Below, piece by piece: positions 37,164-46,092 of a stretch of DNA of 64,000 nucleotides. The DNA is from a virus. The translations under genes and the position numbers were made by a program. Numbering within the stretch: position 1 is the first letter of the stretch; each line of letters opens with the position of its first letter. The stretch spans positions 1 to 64,000 of IMG/VR virus record IMGVR_UViG_3300031521_000018; one strand, given 5' to 3'. Below the pieces are notes generated by a model that did no database searches, was not told the DNA's origin, and saw only the letters and a list, made by a program, of their open reading frames with translations.

Positions 37164-38642
37164 TTAAGCTATTAATTTTTTAAGTTCTTCTATATCATGA
37201 GCAATATCATGATTAGCATATTTTGCCTTAACACGCTTTGTAAACAAGTTGTCTATGACAGTTCTAACACATCCATCTTTTTCACTTGTATATACTACAC
37301 CATTGTTAGCACGTATCATAGTGTTTTTATCATATGGTATTTGCTCACCTGTTTTTGTAACAACGGTTGTTTTATCGTCATATGTTTGACCTATATAAGT
37401 ATCAAGACCAACATTTAGGAATTGCATTATGGATGGATAAAGACTTTCGAAGTCATAAATGCCAATGTATTCATATAAGCCTATTGTTGGCTCAACAACA
37501 AAAGCACCCGCATAGCCTTCTTTTATGTTTTCTTCTTTTATAAATACCTTATTGTAAGTTTTGTAATAATAATCACTAAAGATTGATTCTATTATAATTG
37601 AAACCGATGTTCCCAAAAGTAAATCAACCTTTCCAATGTTGGTTATAGTTTGCATCAAGGAAAATATATCGGTTTTCTTGTCAATCATTTCTACAAGAAA
37701 AGCATCAGTTATACCATAAAAGCAAAATTTCTCAAAATCTGTGTCGTATAAATCTTGTAAGTTTCCATTGTATTCAATTTTGGTAACACCCAATACCTCA
37801 TTCGAAATAAACCCTAATGACATAGATGTTTTATACGCAACAGATTGGTCAAAGAATTCAAATATTTGCATATAATCAATAATTGGTCTATGCAATGGTA
37901 AATCTAATATTATTTTATTTTCTTTGTTGTATTTATCAGAAAGCGAATGAGAAAATGTTTTTCCTACAGGTGATATAATTTTTGCATAATCAATACCTGT
38001 TCTTTTACACCTATTAAAATAATATTGTGCATCAAATTTTAAAACATTCCAACCGAATATTACAGACATTTTGCTCATATAGTTTACGGCAAAATCGCAA
38101 TTCATGGAGTATTCATCTTTGTATTGACGGTATTTTAGATTTACTTGTTTAACTATTTTTTTATCCAATATTTTAGATAAATGAGCGTTTAATTTTATTT
38201 CAATTCTTTTTAATTGCTCACCCGTCAATTCCTTCATCCCAAATATAGTACCATTTCCATATTCATCACAAATAGTATGGAGTAATATTCTACCAATAGG
38301 ATTGGATGCCTCGGTATACACACCATTAACAGTTTCTGTTTCTATATCCCAAAACCATTTCTTTGGCTTGTTATCTGAAAATATTTTGTCCTGTAAATGC
38401 TGTGGTAAATTATTTATATATTCGTATTGCCTGTATTTTGTTAGATAATTTTTACGTATCTTTTTTACGGGTCTATCAAATTGAGATGTTATAGTAGGAT
38501 GTTTGTATCTATCATCTAATCCTGCTTCCTCCCAAACAAATTTTTCACTATCTGAAATTGGAATATTAACCAAGTCTATTTCACCATTTTCATTGAAATA
38601 GGAGATAGACATGTCATTAAATATTTGTTTTGAATTTATCAT
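37164..38642 (-). CDS. DNA polymerase B, N-terminal half (exonuclease to motif A)
   Basis: This encodes 492 residues; T4 gp43 is 898. The 3'-5' exonuclease is complete: WFWDIETE (Exo I), FGWNVLKFDAQYYFNRC (Exo II) and FYGITD (Exo III, YxxxD). Polymerase motif A follows as YDFESLYPSIM. The protein stops with ...DIEELKKLIA before motif B (Kx3NSxYG) and motif C (DTDS), so it cannot polymerise alone. No intein block A follows, and GroES starts 11 bp after the stop. The palm/thumb half is presumably a separate gene outside the window, as in the split gp43A/43B of some Aeromonas T4-like phages. The 5' gene order is compact. Confidence 0.88.
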   Translation of the reverse strand: MINSKQIFNDMSISYFNENGEIDLVNIPISDSEKFVWEEAGLDDRYKHPTITSQFDRPVKKIRKNYLTKYRQYEYINNLPQHLQDKIFSDNKPKKWFWDIETETVNGVYTEASNPIGRILLHTICDEYGNGTIFGMKELTGEQLKRIEIKLNAHLSKILDKKIVKQVNLKYRQYKDEYSMNCDFAVNYMSKMSVIFGWNVLKFDAQYYFNRCKRTGIDYAKIISPVGKTFSHSLSDKYNKENKIILDLPLHRPIIDYMQIFEFFDQSVAYKTSMSLGFISNEVLGVTKIEYNGNLQDLYDTDFEKFCFYGITDAFLVEMIDKKTDIFSLMQTITNIGKVDLLLGTSVSIIIESIFSDYYYKTYNKVFIKEENIKEGYAGAFVVEPTIGLYEYIGIYDFESLYPSIMQFLNVGLDTYIGQTYDDKTTVVTKTGEQIPYDKNTMIRANNGVVYTSEKDGCVRTVIDNLFTKRVKAKYANHDIAHDIEELKKLIA

Positions 38643-38648
38643 ATCAAT

Positions 38649-39167
38649 TTATATTTTAATCAGCCTTATAATGTCTAAAACAACTTTGATTAATTCAAAA
38701 TGGTTTATTAAAAACACAGATAAAAAGCTTACCAAAACATAACATATGAATCTTGAAAATGTATTTTTGTATAGTATTGGAACAAATTTAATATAAAAAA
38801 TGGCATTTTTAATTTCTTGATCAGAAGTAACTAAATATTTTTCCTTTCTTGTCTTCACCAAGCCATAAAGATTCTGAACAACCATTGCCTGTTCTAGTAT
38901 TGTTAAATATGTTTGTAAGTATTCATCAAAGTATTCAGATTCAACTTCTTCGGGTATAACTACAACTAAATACATAGTACCAAACGTTGATACTCTTAGG
39001 TTATTAATGGTATTTCCTTTGATAGTTATAGTATACTTTTCTTGAATATATTTTATTCCACAAATATTATAGAAACAGTTAATTGTATAGCTATATAATT
39101 TAACGGTCTTCCAATAAAACAAAACAAAACAAAACAAAAATACCGATATAAGCATTATTAGCCCCAT
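38649..39167 (-). CDS. Hypothetical membrane protein
   Basis: This is a 172-residue protein with a strongly hydrophobic segment at residues 3-20 (LIMLISVFLFCFVLFYW) and another near 138-160 (FICYVLVSFLSVFLINHF). The soluble region between them is about 110 residues. It lies between the terminase fragment and the polymerase fragment with 4-6 bp spacing. No family is recognised. Confidence 0.5.
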   Translation of the reverse strand: MGLIMLISVFLFCFVLFYWKTVKLYSYTINCFYNICGIKYIQEKYTITIKGNTINNLRVSTFGTMYLVVVIPEEVESEYFDEYLQTYLTILEQAMVVQNLYGLVKTRKEKYLVTSDQEIKNAIFYIKFVPILYKNTFSRFICYVLVSFLSVFLINHFELIKVVLDIIRLIKI

Positions 39168-39171
39168 AATT

Positions 39172-39453
39172 TTAAATTTCGATTAAATCAATTAAATATT
39201 GTGTAATCTGTGATTCTGTGTAATTTGCCTCTAGTGCATCGGGTAAAAATATTTCATCACCCATTTCAATAAGGTTTTTAAATGAATTACACATATAATT
39301 TAAAAAATCTCTTTGGTGTACATCTACTCTACTTAACGATTTTGATACATCATTTCTTATCATCTCAACATTCTCTAATGACAAGTTTATACCTTGATAT
39401 CTTTCAGATGTCTTCTTGATGGATTTCAATAGGGCAATAGTTTCATTTTTCAT
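39172..39453 (-). CDS. Small helical hypothetical protein
   Basis: This encodes 93 helical residues (ALLKSIKKTSERYQGINLSLENVEMIRNDV is its N-terminal helix region) with no membrane segment. It is located 46 bp after the terminase ATPase fragment and 4 bp before the membrane protein gene. No family is recognised. Confidence 0.5.
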   Translation of the reverse strand: MKNETIALLKSIKKTSERYQGINLSLENVEMIRNDVSKSLSRVDVHQRDFLNYMCNSFKNLIEMGDEIFLPDALEANYTESQITQYLIDLIEI

Positions 39454-39499
39454 TCCAATACTTGTTTTAAGTTCTTATATAATTACATAAATTGTGTTG

Positions 39500-40588
39500 T
39501 CAAGATGCATTGGAAAGCCGATTATTTGTAAAGTGTGATTGATATGATTTTAATGACTTCATAACATCAGATGGCAAAAGTAATTGTTGATTGGTATCAA
39601 AACTATTTCCATACTCTTGCTCAAATGCTTCCTCAGAACCTATGTTGGCTGTTTCCTCTTGTTTCCATTTATCATCTCTACCCTCAACATCAAACCAATC
39701 TACACGTATAGGATTGAAATAATTTTTACCAAGTAATCCATCAGTGTACAATTGCCAAAATAAATTTCTGCCTCTTGCTGTAGATGTAATTATCATCTTT
39801 GCTGTTTTTGACGATGACATTGTTGGAAAAATAGTTTGATAGAATATTTTTAATACCTGTGGGTCAATCAGTGCAAATTCATCACAGTAAAGTATACCGT
39901 TAACAGTAAGACCTGCACCCGCTTTCTCTGTTGCTGTTTCACCTTTTATTGAGCAGCCATTATCATATATTTTCCTCTTTTGATTATCAACACATATACC
40001 AAGTTTCATATAAAATGGCAAATTGTCGTATATTGTATCTATCTTTTCTATAAGTTCTTTAACTTTATCATCGGTTGCCGAAGTACATGCGACACCTTTA
40101 TCATAATTGGTAAGTAAATACCACATTATAAAAATACCTGATGTAATAGAATTATGGCTCAGTATATCATTAGAAAAATAACTCATTTCTCCTGAACCAA
40201 CTGTAACATCAAAAGTAAATTGTCTAGGTAATTTTTCTACTTTTACAACACGTGATATTCCTTGTTTTGTGATTAAAAATGTCTGCCTTGTTACGTTATT
40301 AGCATCAATTATCTGCATATTTGAATCATAAAACAAATGATTTACAGAACACTTTACAAAGCATCCATTTTTAGTAGTTATTTTAAGTATTTCGGCATTT
40401 GTCTTAATATGGACAGCCGATAAATATTGACCACCCTTTATACCGTTTACCAATAAATTATCTTTAGGAATAGAGGAACTAATTATACAGTCTTCCTCAA
40501 CTTTATATTTCCACAGATTATAATTTAAAAATATAACTATTTTTAATATAGCATTTAAAGTTTTTTCCAAAATTTCTAATAGTCCCAT
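39500..40588 (-). CDS. Terminase large subunit ATPase fragment with N-terminal C-intein
   Basis: These are 362 residues from the ATG at 40588; longer upstream starts would overlap the previous gene. Residues 1-146 are the C-terminal piece of a split intein: block B ITTKNGCFVKCSVNH (His84), block F FTFDVTVG, block G ILSHN (His145, Asn146). The extein begins with Ser147 of ITSGIFIMWYLL, which is the Ser of gp17's Walker A GKS. Walker B (ILYCDEFA) and motif III (ITSTARG) follow, ending GNSFDTNQQLLL. Upstream terminase residues, the Q motif and Walker A Lys must come from another gene ending in an N-intein. The nuclease domain is separate at 18012. Confidence 0.88.
   Translation of the reverse strand: MGLLEILEKTLNAILKIVIFLNYNLWKYKVEEDCIISSSIPKDNLLVNGIKGGQYLSAVHIKTNAEILKITTKNGCFVKCSVNHLFYDSNMQIIDANNVTRQTFLITKQGISRVVKVEKLPRQFTFDVTVGSGEMSYFSNDILSHNSITSGIFIMWYLLTNYDKGVACTSATDDKVKELIEKIDTIYDNLPFYMKLGICVDNQKRKIYDNGCSIKGETATEKAGAGLTVNGILYCDEFALIDPQVLKIFYQTIFPTMSSSKTAKMIITSTARGRNLFWQLYTDGLLGKNYFNPIRVDWFDVEGRDDKWKQEETANIGSEEAFEQEYGNSFDTNQQLLLPSDVMKSLKSYQSHFTNNRLSNAS
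40151..40588 (-). other. C-intein (atypically split, terminase GK|S site)
   Basis: This is codons 1-146 of the terminase ATPase fragment. Block A (Cys1) is absent while block B is present, so the split lies between blocks A and B. That is the architecture known from the AceL-TerL intein, also inserted in a phage terminase. A hydrophobic amphipathic leader (residues 1-33) precedes the intein fold and may help it bind the matching N-intein. Splicing would occur at Asn146/Ser147 (codon at 40150-40148). Confidence 0.82.
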
Positions 40589-40592
40589 TGTG

Positions 40593-41726
40593 TTAGTCCA
40601 TAAAGCTGCTAAATATATCCTCAGCGTTTTTTTCAACAAGTATTTCTTCGTCTTTAGATGATTCACTTTGAGTGTGAATTTTAAACGATGTTTCATACCT
40701 GTTTCTTTCATTATCTTTGATATTATTTCTTAAATTCTGATTGGGCGATAGAGGTATTAAATCATCAGCTTCAACAACCTCAGAAAGCTCCATTATTAAT
40801 TTTTTCCTATCATTGAAAACAGGTGTATCAGGTATTATAACCTCACCTTCCTCTATTCCTGACTGATTAACAAATTCACCATTAACATAATCTTTCTTGA
40901 GTTTTTTGAAAGATTCCTCGACATCAGACAAGTATTCCCTTTGATATTTACTCAAGGCTAATTGTGACATTTGTATTTTAGACAGTGATTCAATGTTTTT
41001 AGCTGTAGGATTTTTAATTACTTGTTTAAAAAATTTCTTAAGCACAAGCTGCGAAATCATCATTTGAGTATGAATCATTTGTATAGAATTCTCCTCAAAA
41101 TATAATTTATTTTTGAAATACGGAAATTTTTCTATAACACCTTTTTCGATATAAAGTTCAGCTATAGAGCCTAATAAGCTTTTTGCCTCTGTAAGTGCTA
41201 TAGATGATGCCTGTATGTATTTTTCCTCAGCTTGTAATACATCCTCATCATGTTCTTTTTCGTGTTCTTCATCTTCATCTTCATCATCAAATTTGGGTAG
41301 ATCACTGAAATTTGACTTTCTTTTTGGTTGACTTTTTACCAATGATGGGAGATATTGCTCAAATGTCCTTTCAAGTTGTTCAATAACTATATCCTCTACA
41401 TCATCCTCTGTATTTTCTATAACTTCCTTATTTTTGCTCATTAGTTTAGCATATTGTGAATATGCTAAAGCTCTTGAATCAAATAACAAGCTTTTTTCAT
41501 CAGCTAATAAATTACCTGATAAATCCGTGAAATCTATTCTCCATTTGCCCGAATTATCAGTATAAAATTGAGCCGCTTGTCCTTTATCAGGAAAATTAAA
41601 TTTTCGTTTAGATGCTTTAGACCTACCGTTAAATATATTAACAAAATATCCAACCGTGTCAGTTTTATACGGTTGTGATAATACTTGTTCAATAGGTTCT
41701 GTTGGTATTTTAATTATATTTGCCAT
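40593..41726 (-). CDS. Candidate terminase small subunit
   Basis: This is a 377-residue, highly charged and helical protein with an acidic patch (DDEDEDEEHEKEHDED near residues 150-165) and long coiled-coil-like stretches at 195-290. T4 gene order is 15-16-17; here it lies between a gp15-like gene and the gp17-like fragment, with 4- and 5-bp gaps. I therefore call it a gp16-like TerS by position. It is over twice the length of T4 gp16, and no DNA-binding motif is certain. It could also be a terminase accessory or portal-associated protein. Confidence 0.4.
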   Translation of the reverse strand: MANIIKIPTEPIEQVLSQPYKTDTVGYFVNIFNGRSKASKRKFNFPDKGQAAQFYTDNSGKWRIDFTDLSGNLLADEKSLLFDSRALAYSQYAKLMSKNKEVIENTEDDVEDIVIEQLERTFEQYLPSLVKSQPKRKSNFSDLPKFDDEDEDEEHEKEHDEDVLQAEEKYIQASSIALTEAKSLLGSIAELYIEKGVIEKFPYFKNKLYFEENSIQMIHTQMMISQLVLKKFFKQVIKNPTAKNIESLSKIQMSQLALSKYQREYLSDVEESFKKLKKDYVNGEFVNQSGIEEGEVIIPDTPVFNDRKKLIMELSEVVEADDLIPLSPNQNLRNNIKDNERNRYETSFKIHTQSESSKDEEILVEKNAEDIFSSFMD

Positions 41727-41731
41727 GAATT

Positions 41732-42526
41732 TTAATTAATATCTGAACTACCTAATAATTCGTTTCCCTCTTCTCCAACCGATTTCAAATATTCATCAAT
41801 ATGTATACTTTTAACTTTAGTATCAAGTTTTTGTGCTGTTGATTTATCAATTATAGGTCTTTTTGTATAAATTTCCAATTGCAATTTTAAAGATGGTAAA
41901 TCGCTTTGTGAATTGGCAAAAAATGAAAATGATCTACTTAATTGTTGTGTTTCAGGAAATGCAATTGTTAAAGGTATCTTTTTAAACCCTTTATAATCAT
42001 CTATATAAGTTTTCCTAGTTTTGTACAAGTTTTCTATTATAGCATCATATATTTTCAACCTATCTAGCTCTGATGATGCTTTTATTTCTAAATCCACCAA
42101 AAATGATTCAGGAAACCACACACCCCTTGCTGAATACGGAACTTGCGGTTGTACACCGTGCTCATTTTCTTCGTCTACAAAATATAAAATCCTTTCATTA
42201 CCGCCACTAACACTAGAATTTTGTACACCCGATTCTTTGACAGAAAATGTACCTGAGGGTATAGGCATTACATTACCCTCAGCTAATTGTTTCCCGCCAC
42301 TATATGGAAATCTGTGAGAATCTAAAAACATATCAGACAGAAAAGCCTGATCACCTGTATATGAATAAAACACAGGGCATTTAATAATTTCAGTTTTACC
42401 TTTTTTATGTCTTTCAAATTCAATTATGTCTGACATGAAAGATGTGAAAGAAACAATTACAGACCGTAAGAATACATTTTCGTAATTCTTTTTAACGTTC
42501 ATCTCATTATTGAATTCATCTGCCAT
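41732..42526 (-). CDS. Tail sheath stabiliser / completion protein, gp15-like
   Basis: These 264 residues compare with 272 in T4 gp15. The layout fits: an N-terminal NYENVFLRSVIVSFTSFMSD helix, KCPVFYSYTGDQAF (gp15 VPITYASKEHF), a beta region PESFLVDLEIKASSELD matching gp15 IYELSIFTRYEDD, and IPLTIAFPETQQLSRSFSF matching KIVLMSAAI...RRRIEWSLTF. It is the first gene of the TerS-TerL unit, as gp15 precedes gp16/17 in T4. It caps the tail tube before head joining. The assignment is by eye. Confidence 0.5.
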   Translation of the reverse strand: MADEFNNEMNVKKNYENVFLRSVIVSFTSFMSDIIEFERHKKGKTEIIKCPVFYSYTGDQAFLSDMFLDSHRFPYSGGKQLAEGNVMPIPSGTFSVKESGVQNSSVSGGNERILYFVDEENEHGVQPQVPYSARGVWFPESFLVDLEIKASSELDRLKIYDAIIENLYKTRKTYIDDYKGFKKIPLTIAFPETQQLSRSFSFFANSQSDLPSLKLQLEIYTKRPIIDKSTAQKLDTKVKSIHIDEYLKSVGEEGNELLGSSDIN

Positions 42527-42551
42527 AGCAATTTTTTATTATTTAAATATA

Positions 42552-42588
42552 TTTGAAGAGGATAATTATAACAATTATCCTCTTCAAA
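42552..42588 (-). terminator. Terminator after purZ-like gene
   Basis: A perfect 16-bp stem (42552-42567 and 42573-42588) with a 5-base loop lies 17 bp past the stop of the PurZ-like gene and upstream of the gp15-like ATG. It separates the two minus-strand units. Confidence 0.88.
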
Positions 42589-42605
42589 AGTATAATCAAT
42601 AGGTA

Positions 42606-44009
42606 TTATCTTGGAAAGCTAATAAATTCTCCAACCCATTTACCTGTTCCAAGTATTGAAAGTGATACGTTATCAAATTCATCGATAACATCAAAATTGC
42701 TTTCAAGCCACTCAATTACTTTGTGAGTAGTATCAGTTAATTTGGTTTTACCCTCAATCTCCTTATCAAGCCAATTACAGAAATTTAAAGATAGAAAAAT
42801 TTCAGAATCTTTAGATGGTCTGTTATATCTTATTGCATCAACAAGCAATTCTTTTGAGAATGTGGCTACTCTCCTTGGCATAAGAGTAAGCGATGTATAA
42901 ATTGCTTTTTTATCAATCACACCACCATATTGAGCCTCAACCTGTTCCCAAGTAAGTTCTTCCTGTGTTTCGGGTTTTTCCCATCCATTTCTATACCAAT
43001 CGCCAGAATAAGAATCAATTTCGTCATATGGAATATTTGGGTATTTTTCCAAATCAAATCCCGTAAGGAAAATATCCTTTTTGGTTATGACTTTTACCAA
43101 ATAATCTTCATTATCTTCGAAATTAAACAACCTTTCATCAAATCTTGCCTTAACCTCAGATAATGATAGTTCATTTGTAGTATAATATTGAATACCACCT
43201 TTTAAAACCCACTTTTTATTGTTTATTTTAATAGGGAATGTACGCAAGTTAATAAATACGTTACCCGCATAAAATGGTGGAATCATTGCATCATCCATGG
43301 CTGCAGTAATTGAGCAGTTACGTGCCGTTGTGTTACGTTTACTGTATGAAAGTCCACTTGATAATGCAAAGCCCTGAGCAATTTCGAAAAGCCCTGACTG
43401 ACCCGCATCAAGTCTGTCCATAATTTCACGTTCTGTATCACACAAAAAATCCTGTAATTCAGGATATTCATATGCATAAATCCTTTGATCAGGATTTCTC
43501 ATACATTTTTTGGCACGTACAGAACCCGCACCGCTAGCGGTTGTACCTGAGGTAACTGTTCCCTTTTGGCGTTCCTCGTTAACTTTACCCTCGTAATTAC
43601 AAACACCTGATTCAAAATCTCTGTCTTGCTTGGAAATAATCCCCGCCTTGTAATGAATTCTTACCTTGCCACGTGGTATACCTGTAAGTTCAATTTCCTC
43701 AAGCAATCTTTGAGGTTCAAAGGCAGCACCCTGAGCAACATATACTGCATCAAGTTTTTCATGATAAACAGATGATGTAGGAAGTACTTTGAATAAAATA
43801 ATTTTTTCTGTACCATCAGGAAATTTTTCCTCATAATAATGAGATGCATTTTGACCATTGGTTGAAACAGCAAAATTACAATTATTGCTGTATTTTACCA
43901 AATTTGATGCTAAAAGACCCTTTCCACTACTCCCAGCGAACCCATCCATAATGAATGAAATTTTCCCTTCTTTAAAAAAGGGGTTAAAAAGCGTTTTTGA
44001 ATGTGACAT
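42606..44009 (-). CDS. purZ: PurA-family synthetase, PurZ-like
   Basis: This 467-residue protein has the adenylosuccinate synthetase fold. The P-loop region is GSSGKG at residues 26-31, where PurA has GDEGKG, so the PurA catalytic Asp13 is Ser27. The same loss marks phage PurZ, which joins dGMP and Asp to make the 2-aminoadenine precursor. His57 (NGQNASH) matches PurA His41. GTVTSGTTASGAG and FEIAQGFAL align with PurA's GTTGRGIGP and FEGAQGTLL. The PurA TKLD and STGPDR guanine contacts are not evident, as expected if ATP/dATP is used. PurB, MazG-like and guanylate kinase genes nearby support the Z pathway. A divergent true PurA remains possible. Confidence 0.75.
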   Translation of the reverse strand: MSHSKTLFNPFFKEGKISFIMDGFAGSSGKGLLASNLVKYSNNCNFAVSTNGQNASHYYEEKFPDGTEKIILFKVLPTSSVYHEKLDAVYVAQGAAFEPQRLLEEIELTGIPRGKVRIHYKAGIISKQDRDFESGVCNYEGKVNEERQKGTVTSGTTASGAGSVRAKKCMRNPDQRIYAYEYPELQDFLCDTEREIMDRLDAGQSGLFEIAQGFALSSGLSYSKRNTTARNCSITAAMDDAMIPPFYAGNVFINLRTFPIKINNKKWVLKGGIQYYTTNELSLSEVKARFDERLFNFEDNEDYLVKVITKKDIFLTGFDLEKYPNIPYDEIDSYSGDWYRNGWEKPETQEELTWEQVEAQYGGVIDKKAIYTSLTLMPRRVATFSKELLVDAIRYNRPSKDSEIFLSLNFCNWLDKEIEGKTKLTDTTHKVIEWLESNFDVIDEFDNVSLSILGTGKWVGEFISFPR

Positions 44010-44012
44010 ATA

Positions 44013-44378
44013 TTAATTTTTATAAGTGTCTTTTAATTCTTCACCAAGTTCTTCATTAAAAACATCCTTGAGCTGAGTTAAAAAATCAATGTATGACGTG
44101 ATCTTTGATCTTTCCATAGTGGAATTTTTGTCGTTAAAATTCTCGATTTTCTTACGTTTTTCAATTAATTCATCAATTAATGATGTATACTCCAATATTT
44201 TCAGAGAAATGGTAGAACGGTTTACTACACCTTCAGAAATTTCAGAAATGGTGGTGTCAAAATGCTTAACCATCTCTGTAAAATACGTTTTATTGTAAAT
44301 TTCATCGAGAGTATTAAAAGATTTCTTGACTTGTAAACCGTTTTTTAAATTGGCTAATTTGTTAATAAGTTCTTGCAT
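44013..44378 (-). CDS. Coiled-coil hypothetical protein
   Basis: This encodes 121 residues, almost entirely helical with heptad-like Leu/Ile spacing (MQELINKLANLKNGLQVKKS, then SLIDELIEKRKKIENF). It lies 3 bp upstream of the PurZ-like gene and 43 bp after the gp47-like gene in one minus-strand unit. No family is recognised. Confidence 0.5.
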   Translation of the reverse strand: MQELINKLANLKNGLQVKKSFNTLDEIYNKTYFTEMVKHFDTTISEISEGVVNRSTISLKILEYTSLIDELIEKRKKIENFNDKNSTMERSKITSYIDFLTQLKDVFNEELGEELKDTYKN

Positions 44379-44421
44379 AGCTGTAATTAATAAATGGTTT
44401 AATAATGGTTAATTTTCCTTT

Positions 44422-45552
44422 TTATATATCCAACATTTTCACATTGTCTTTAGATATTTCATATAATTTGTTAAGGTTATTTATAATTTTATCCTTTGTT
44501 ACCGCTGAAATTTGAATTAGCTTCTTATCTATAATCACAGAATCTAATGATGTAACGTATTCTGACATAATATCTTTGATATCATCATTTATATCAAAAT
44601 CAACATTTTCATCAGAATTAGTTATTTCATTCTGTGAATATATTTTACCAACTTTTTGTTCATATTTAAGTGAATAGTAACCTGTAAGAAATTCAGTTAT
44701 CTTTACTGTACTTATTCTATTAAAATCATCAACAAACACGGAAACCCTGTTATTTTTAATTAAATCATTTGCATCGGTAACAGTCATATCCAATAAATCG
44801 GGAAGATATACATTTAAATATTTTGGTGATACATTATTTTCTATATATTTAAATGATTCATCGGCAATATTTATTATCATAATCTGTGGTTTGTTTTCCC
44901 ACTCATTTTTCCTTGTGTGATATGCTGCACCAACATAAACTATATTTTTGTTCTCTTGTGGCTTGTGGATGTGACCGATGATAGCATGCTTATACTTGGA
45001 AAAATGTGACATATTAATAGATTTTTCCTCGGTTACCATAATTCCTTCATGAGAAAATCCCGCTATATCATCATGACCAAACATATAATCAGCGTATTCA
45101 TCGTTTGATATAACCTCAGCTAATCCATCTTTATTTTCAATTGCGGGGATGAATGATACCTTTTTACCGCTTTTTGTTAAAAATCTTGTAGGCTGTCTTA
45201 CAACAATACAGTTACTTATGTATGATAGCACACGATTTGTTGTTATTGTTTGATTAAACTTATCATGATTACCCGTATCAACAACAACAATATTGTGCTC
45301 AGAAATTTTTTCGAACGTATCGAGTATTGAATCTTGTATTTCGGTTGAAATTAATGATCTGTTATCATATACATCACCAACTTGTATTATACCAACATTT
45401 TCAGCACCATATGCTTTATTCAACTTATCAAGAATCGGCAAAATAAATTTTCTAAAATAGTTAAGTGATATTTCTAACTCTTTCAGATCATTGCTATATC
45501 TACCAAAATGTAAATCACCTATAACAATATTTATATCGGGTATTGTAATCAT
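44422..45552 (-). CDS. Recombination endonuclease subunit, gp47/Mre11/SbcD-like
   Basis: This 376-residue metallophosphoesterase has all nuclease motifs in order: GDLHFG (residues ~12-17), GDVYDN (~58-63), GNHDKF (~96-101), YMFGHDD (His, ~155) and IGHIHKP (~192-198). It forms with the gp46-like ATPase (56055-58802) the Rad50/Mre11-type complex that processes DNA ends for recombination-dependent replication. In T4 the two genes are adjacent; here they are about 10.5 kb apart and on opposite strands. The C-terminal ~110 residues are the capping/partner-binding part. Confidence 0.85.
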   Translation of the reverse strand: MITIPDINIVIGDLHFGRYSNDLKELEISLNYFRKFILPILDKLNKAYGAENVGIIQVGDVYDNRSLISTEIQDSILDTFEKISEHNIVVVDTGNHDKFNQTITTNRVLSYISNCIVVRQPTRFLTKSGKKVSFIPAIENKDGLAEVISNDEYADYMFGHDDIAGFSHEGIMVTEEKSINMSHFSKYKHAIIGHIHKPQENKNIVYVGAAYHTRKNEWENKPQIMIINIADESFKYIENNVSPKYLNVYLPDLLDMTVTDANDLIKNNRVSVFVDDFNRISTVKITEFLTGYYSLKYEQKVGKIYSQNEITNSDENVDFDINDDIKDIMSEYVTSLDSVIIDKKLIQISAVTKDKIINNLNKLYEISKDNVKMLDI

Positions 45553-45651
45553 ATTATTGTTTTATACATTTATATTCACGTTATTACAATAGTATCAAAT
45601 CATGAAAACATAACTTAATTAAGCATATAAACATATAAACGTATAAAAATT

Positions 45652-46089
45652 ATGGACACCCCTGAAAGCACTAAAACAGAAGATAGTAATTTTTTTGACC
45701 CCGAATTGGAAGGTATATTAAAAGCCACTAGTGAGATATCAGTTACAGATAACTCAACAAAGGTAGATAATATAATGTTGAAGCCGAAAGACAGACCTGT
45801 GAGGCAAGAGGGAATAAATATGATTAAATCGGAATTTACAAAAAATACACCAAAGGTTGAAAGCACAATTATAGAAATTTTATCTAGGAAGTCAAAGATT
45901 CCTTTAAAGTCTACAATAAATCTACAGGTTTACGATAAAAAAACATTTAAATTTTTATTAGATTTGTTCGAACAGGATTTAAAGCAAGAGGAAATTATTG
46001 ATATAATAATAAACAATTTGGATATGGAGGATGTTAGAAAATCCATCAAGAGTACTTTGGAGTTTTATTACGGAAGAACATCAAAATAA
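45652..46089 (+). CDS. Hypothetical protein on opposite strand
   Basis: These 145 residues have a disordered acidic N-terminus of about 60 residues. A basic helical domain follows, ending KSIKSTLEFYYGRTSK. It is a single plus-strand gene between divergent gp47-like and convergent gp53-like genes, with an AT-rich 99-bp leader. No family is recognised; the N-tail plus helical domain would suit a small regulator or assembly factor. Confidence 0.5.
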   Translation: MDTPESTKTEDSNFFDPELEGILKATSEISVTDNSTKVDNIMLKPKDRPVRQEGINMIKSEFTKNTPKVESTIIEILSRKSKIPLKSTINLQVYDKKTFKFLLDLFEQDLKQEEIIDIIINNLDMEDVRKSIKSTLEFYYGRTSK

Positions 46090-46092
46090 AAT

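Noticed and set aside
37164-37200. N-intein at the end of the polymerase fragment
   Set aside because: The last residues (DIEELKKLIA) contain no Cys and no block A pattern, so the polymerase is split without a visible intein on this side.
40589-40711. Longer N-terminus for the terminase/intein fragment
   Set aside because: The extra 41 codons lie inside the end of the preceding TerS-like gene in another frame; the ATG at 40588 is 4 bp after that gene's stop and gives an intein-type start.
42606-44009. Plain housekeeping PurA call
   Set aside because: The catalytic Asp is replaced by Ser and the GTP-specificity motifs are not recognisable, so a PurZ-like function is the better reading, although not proven.
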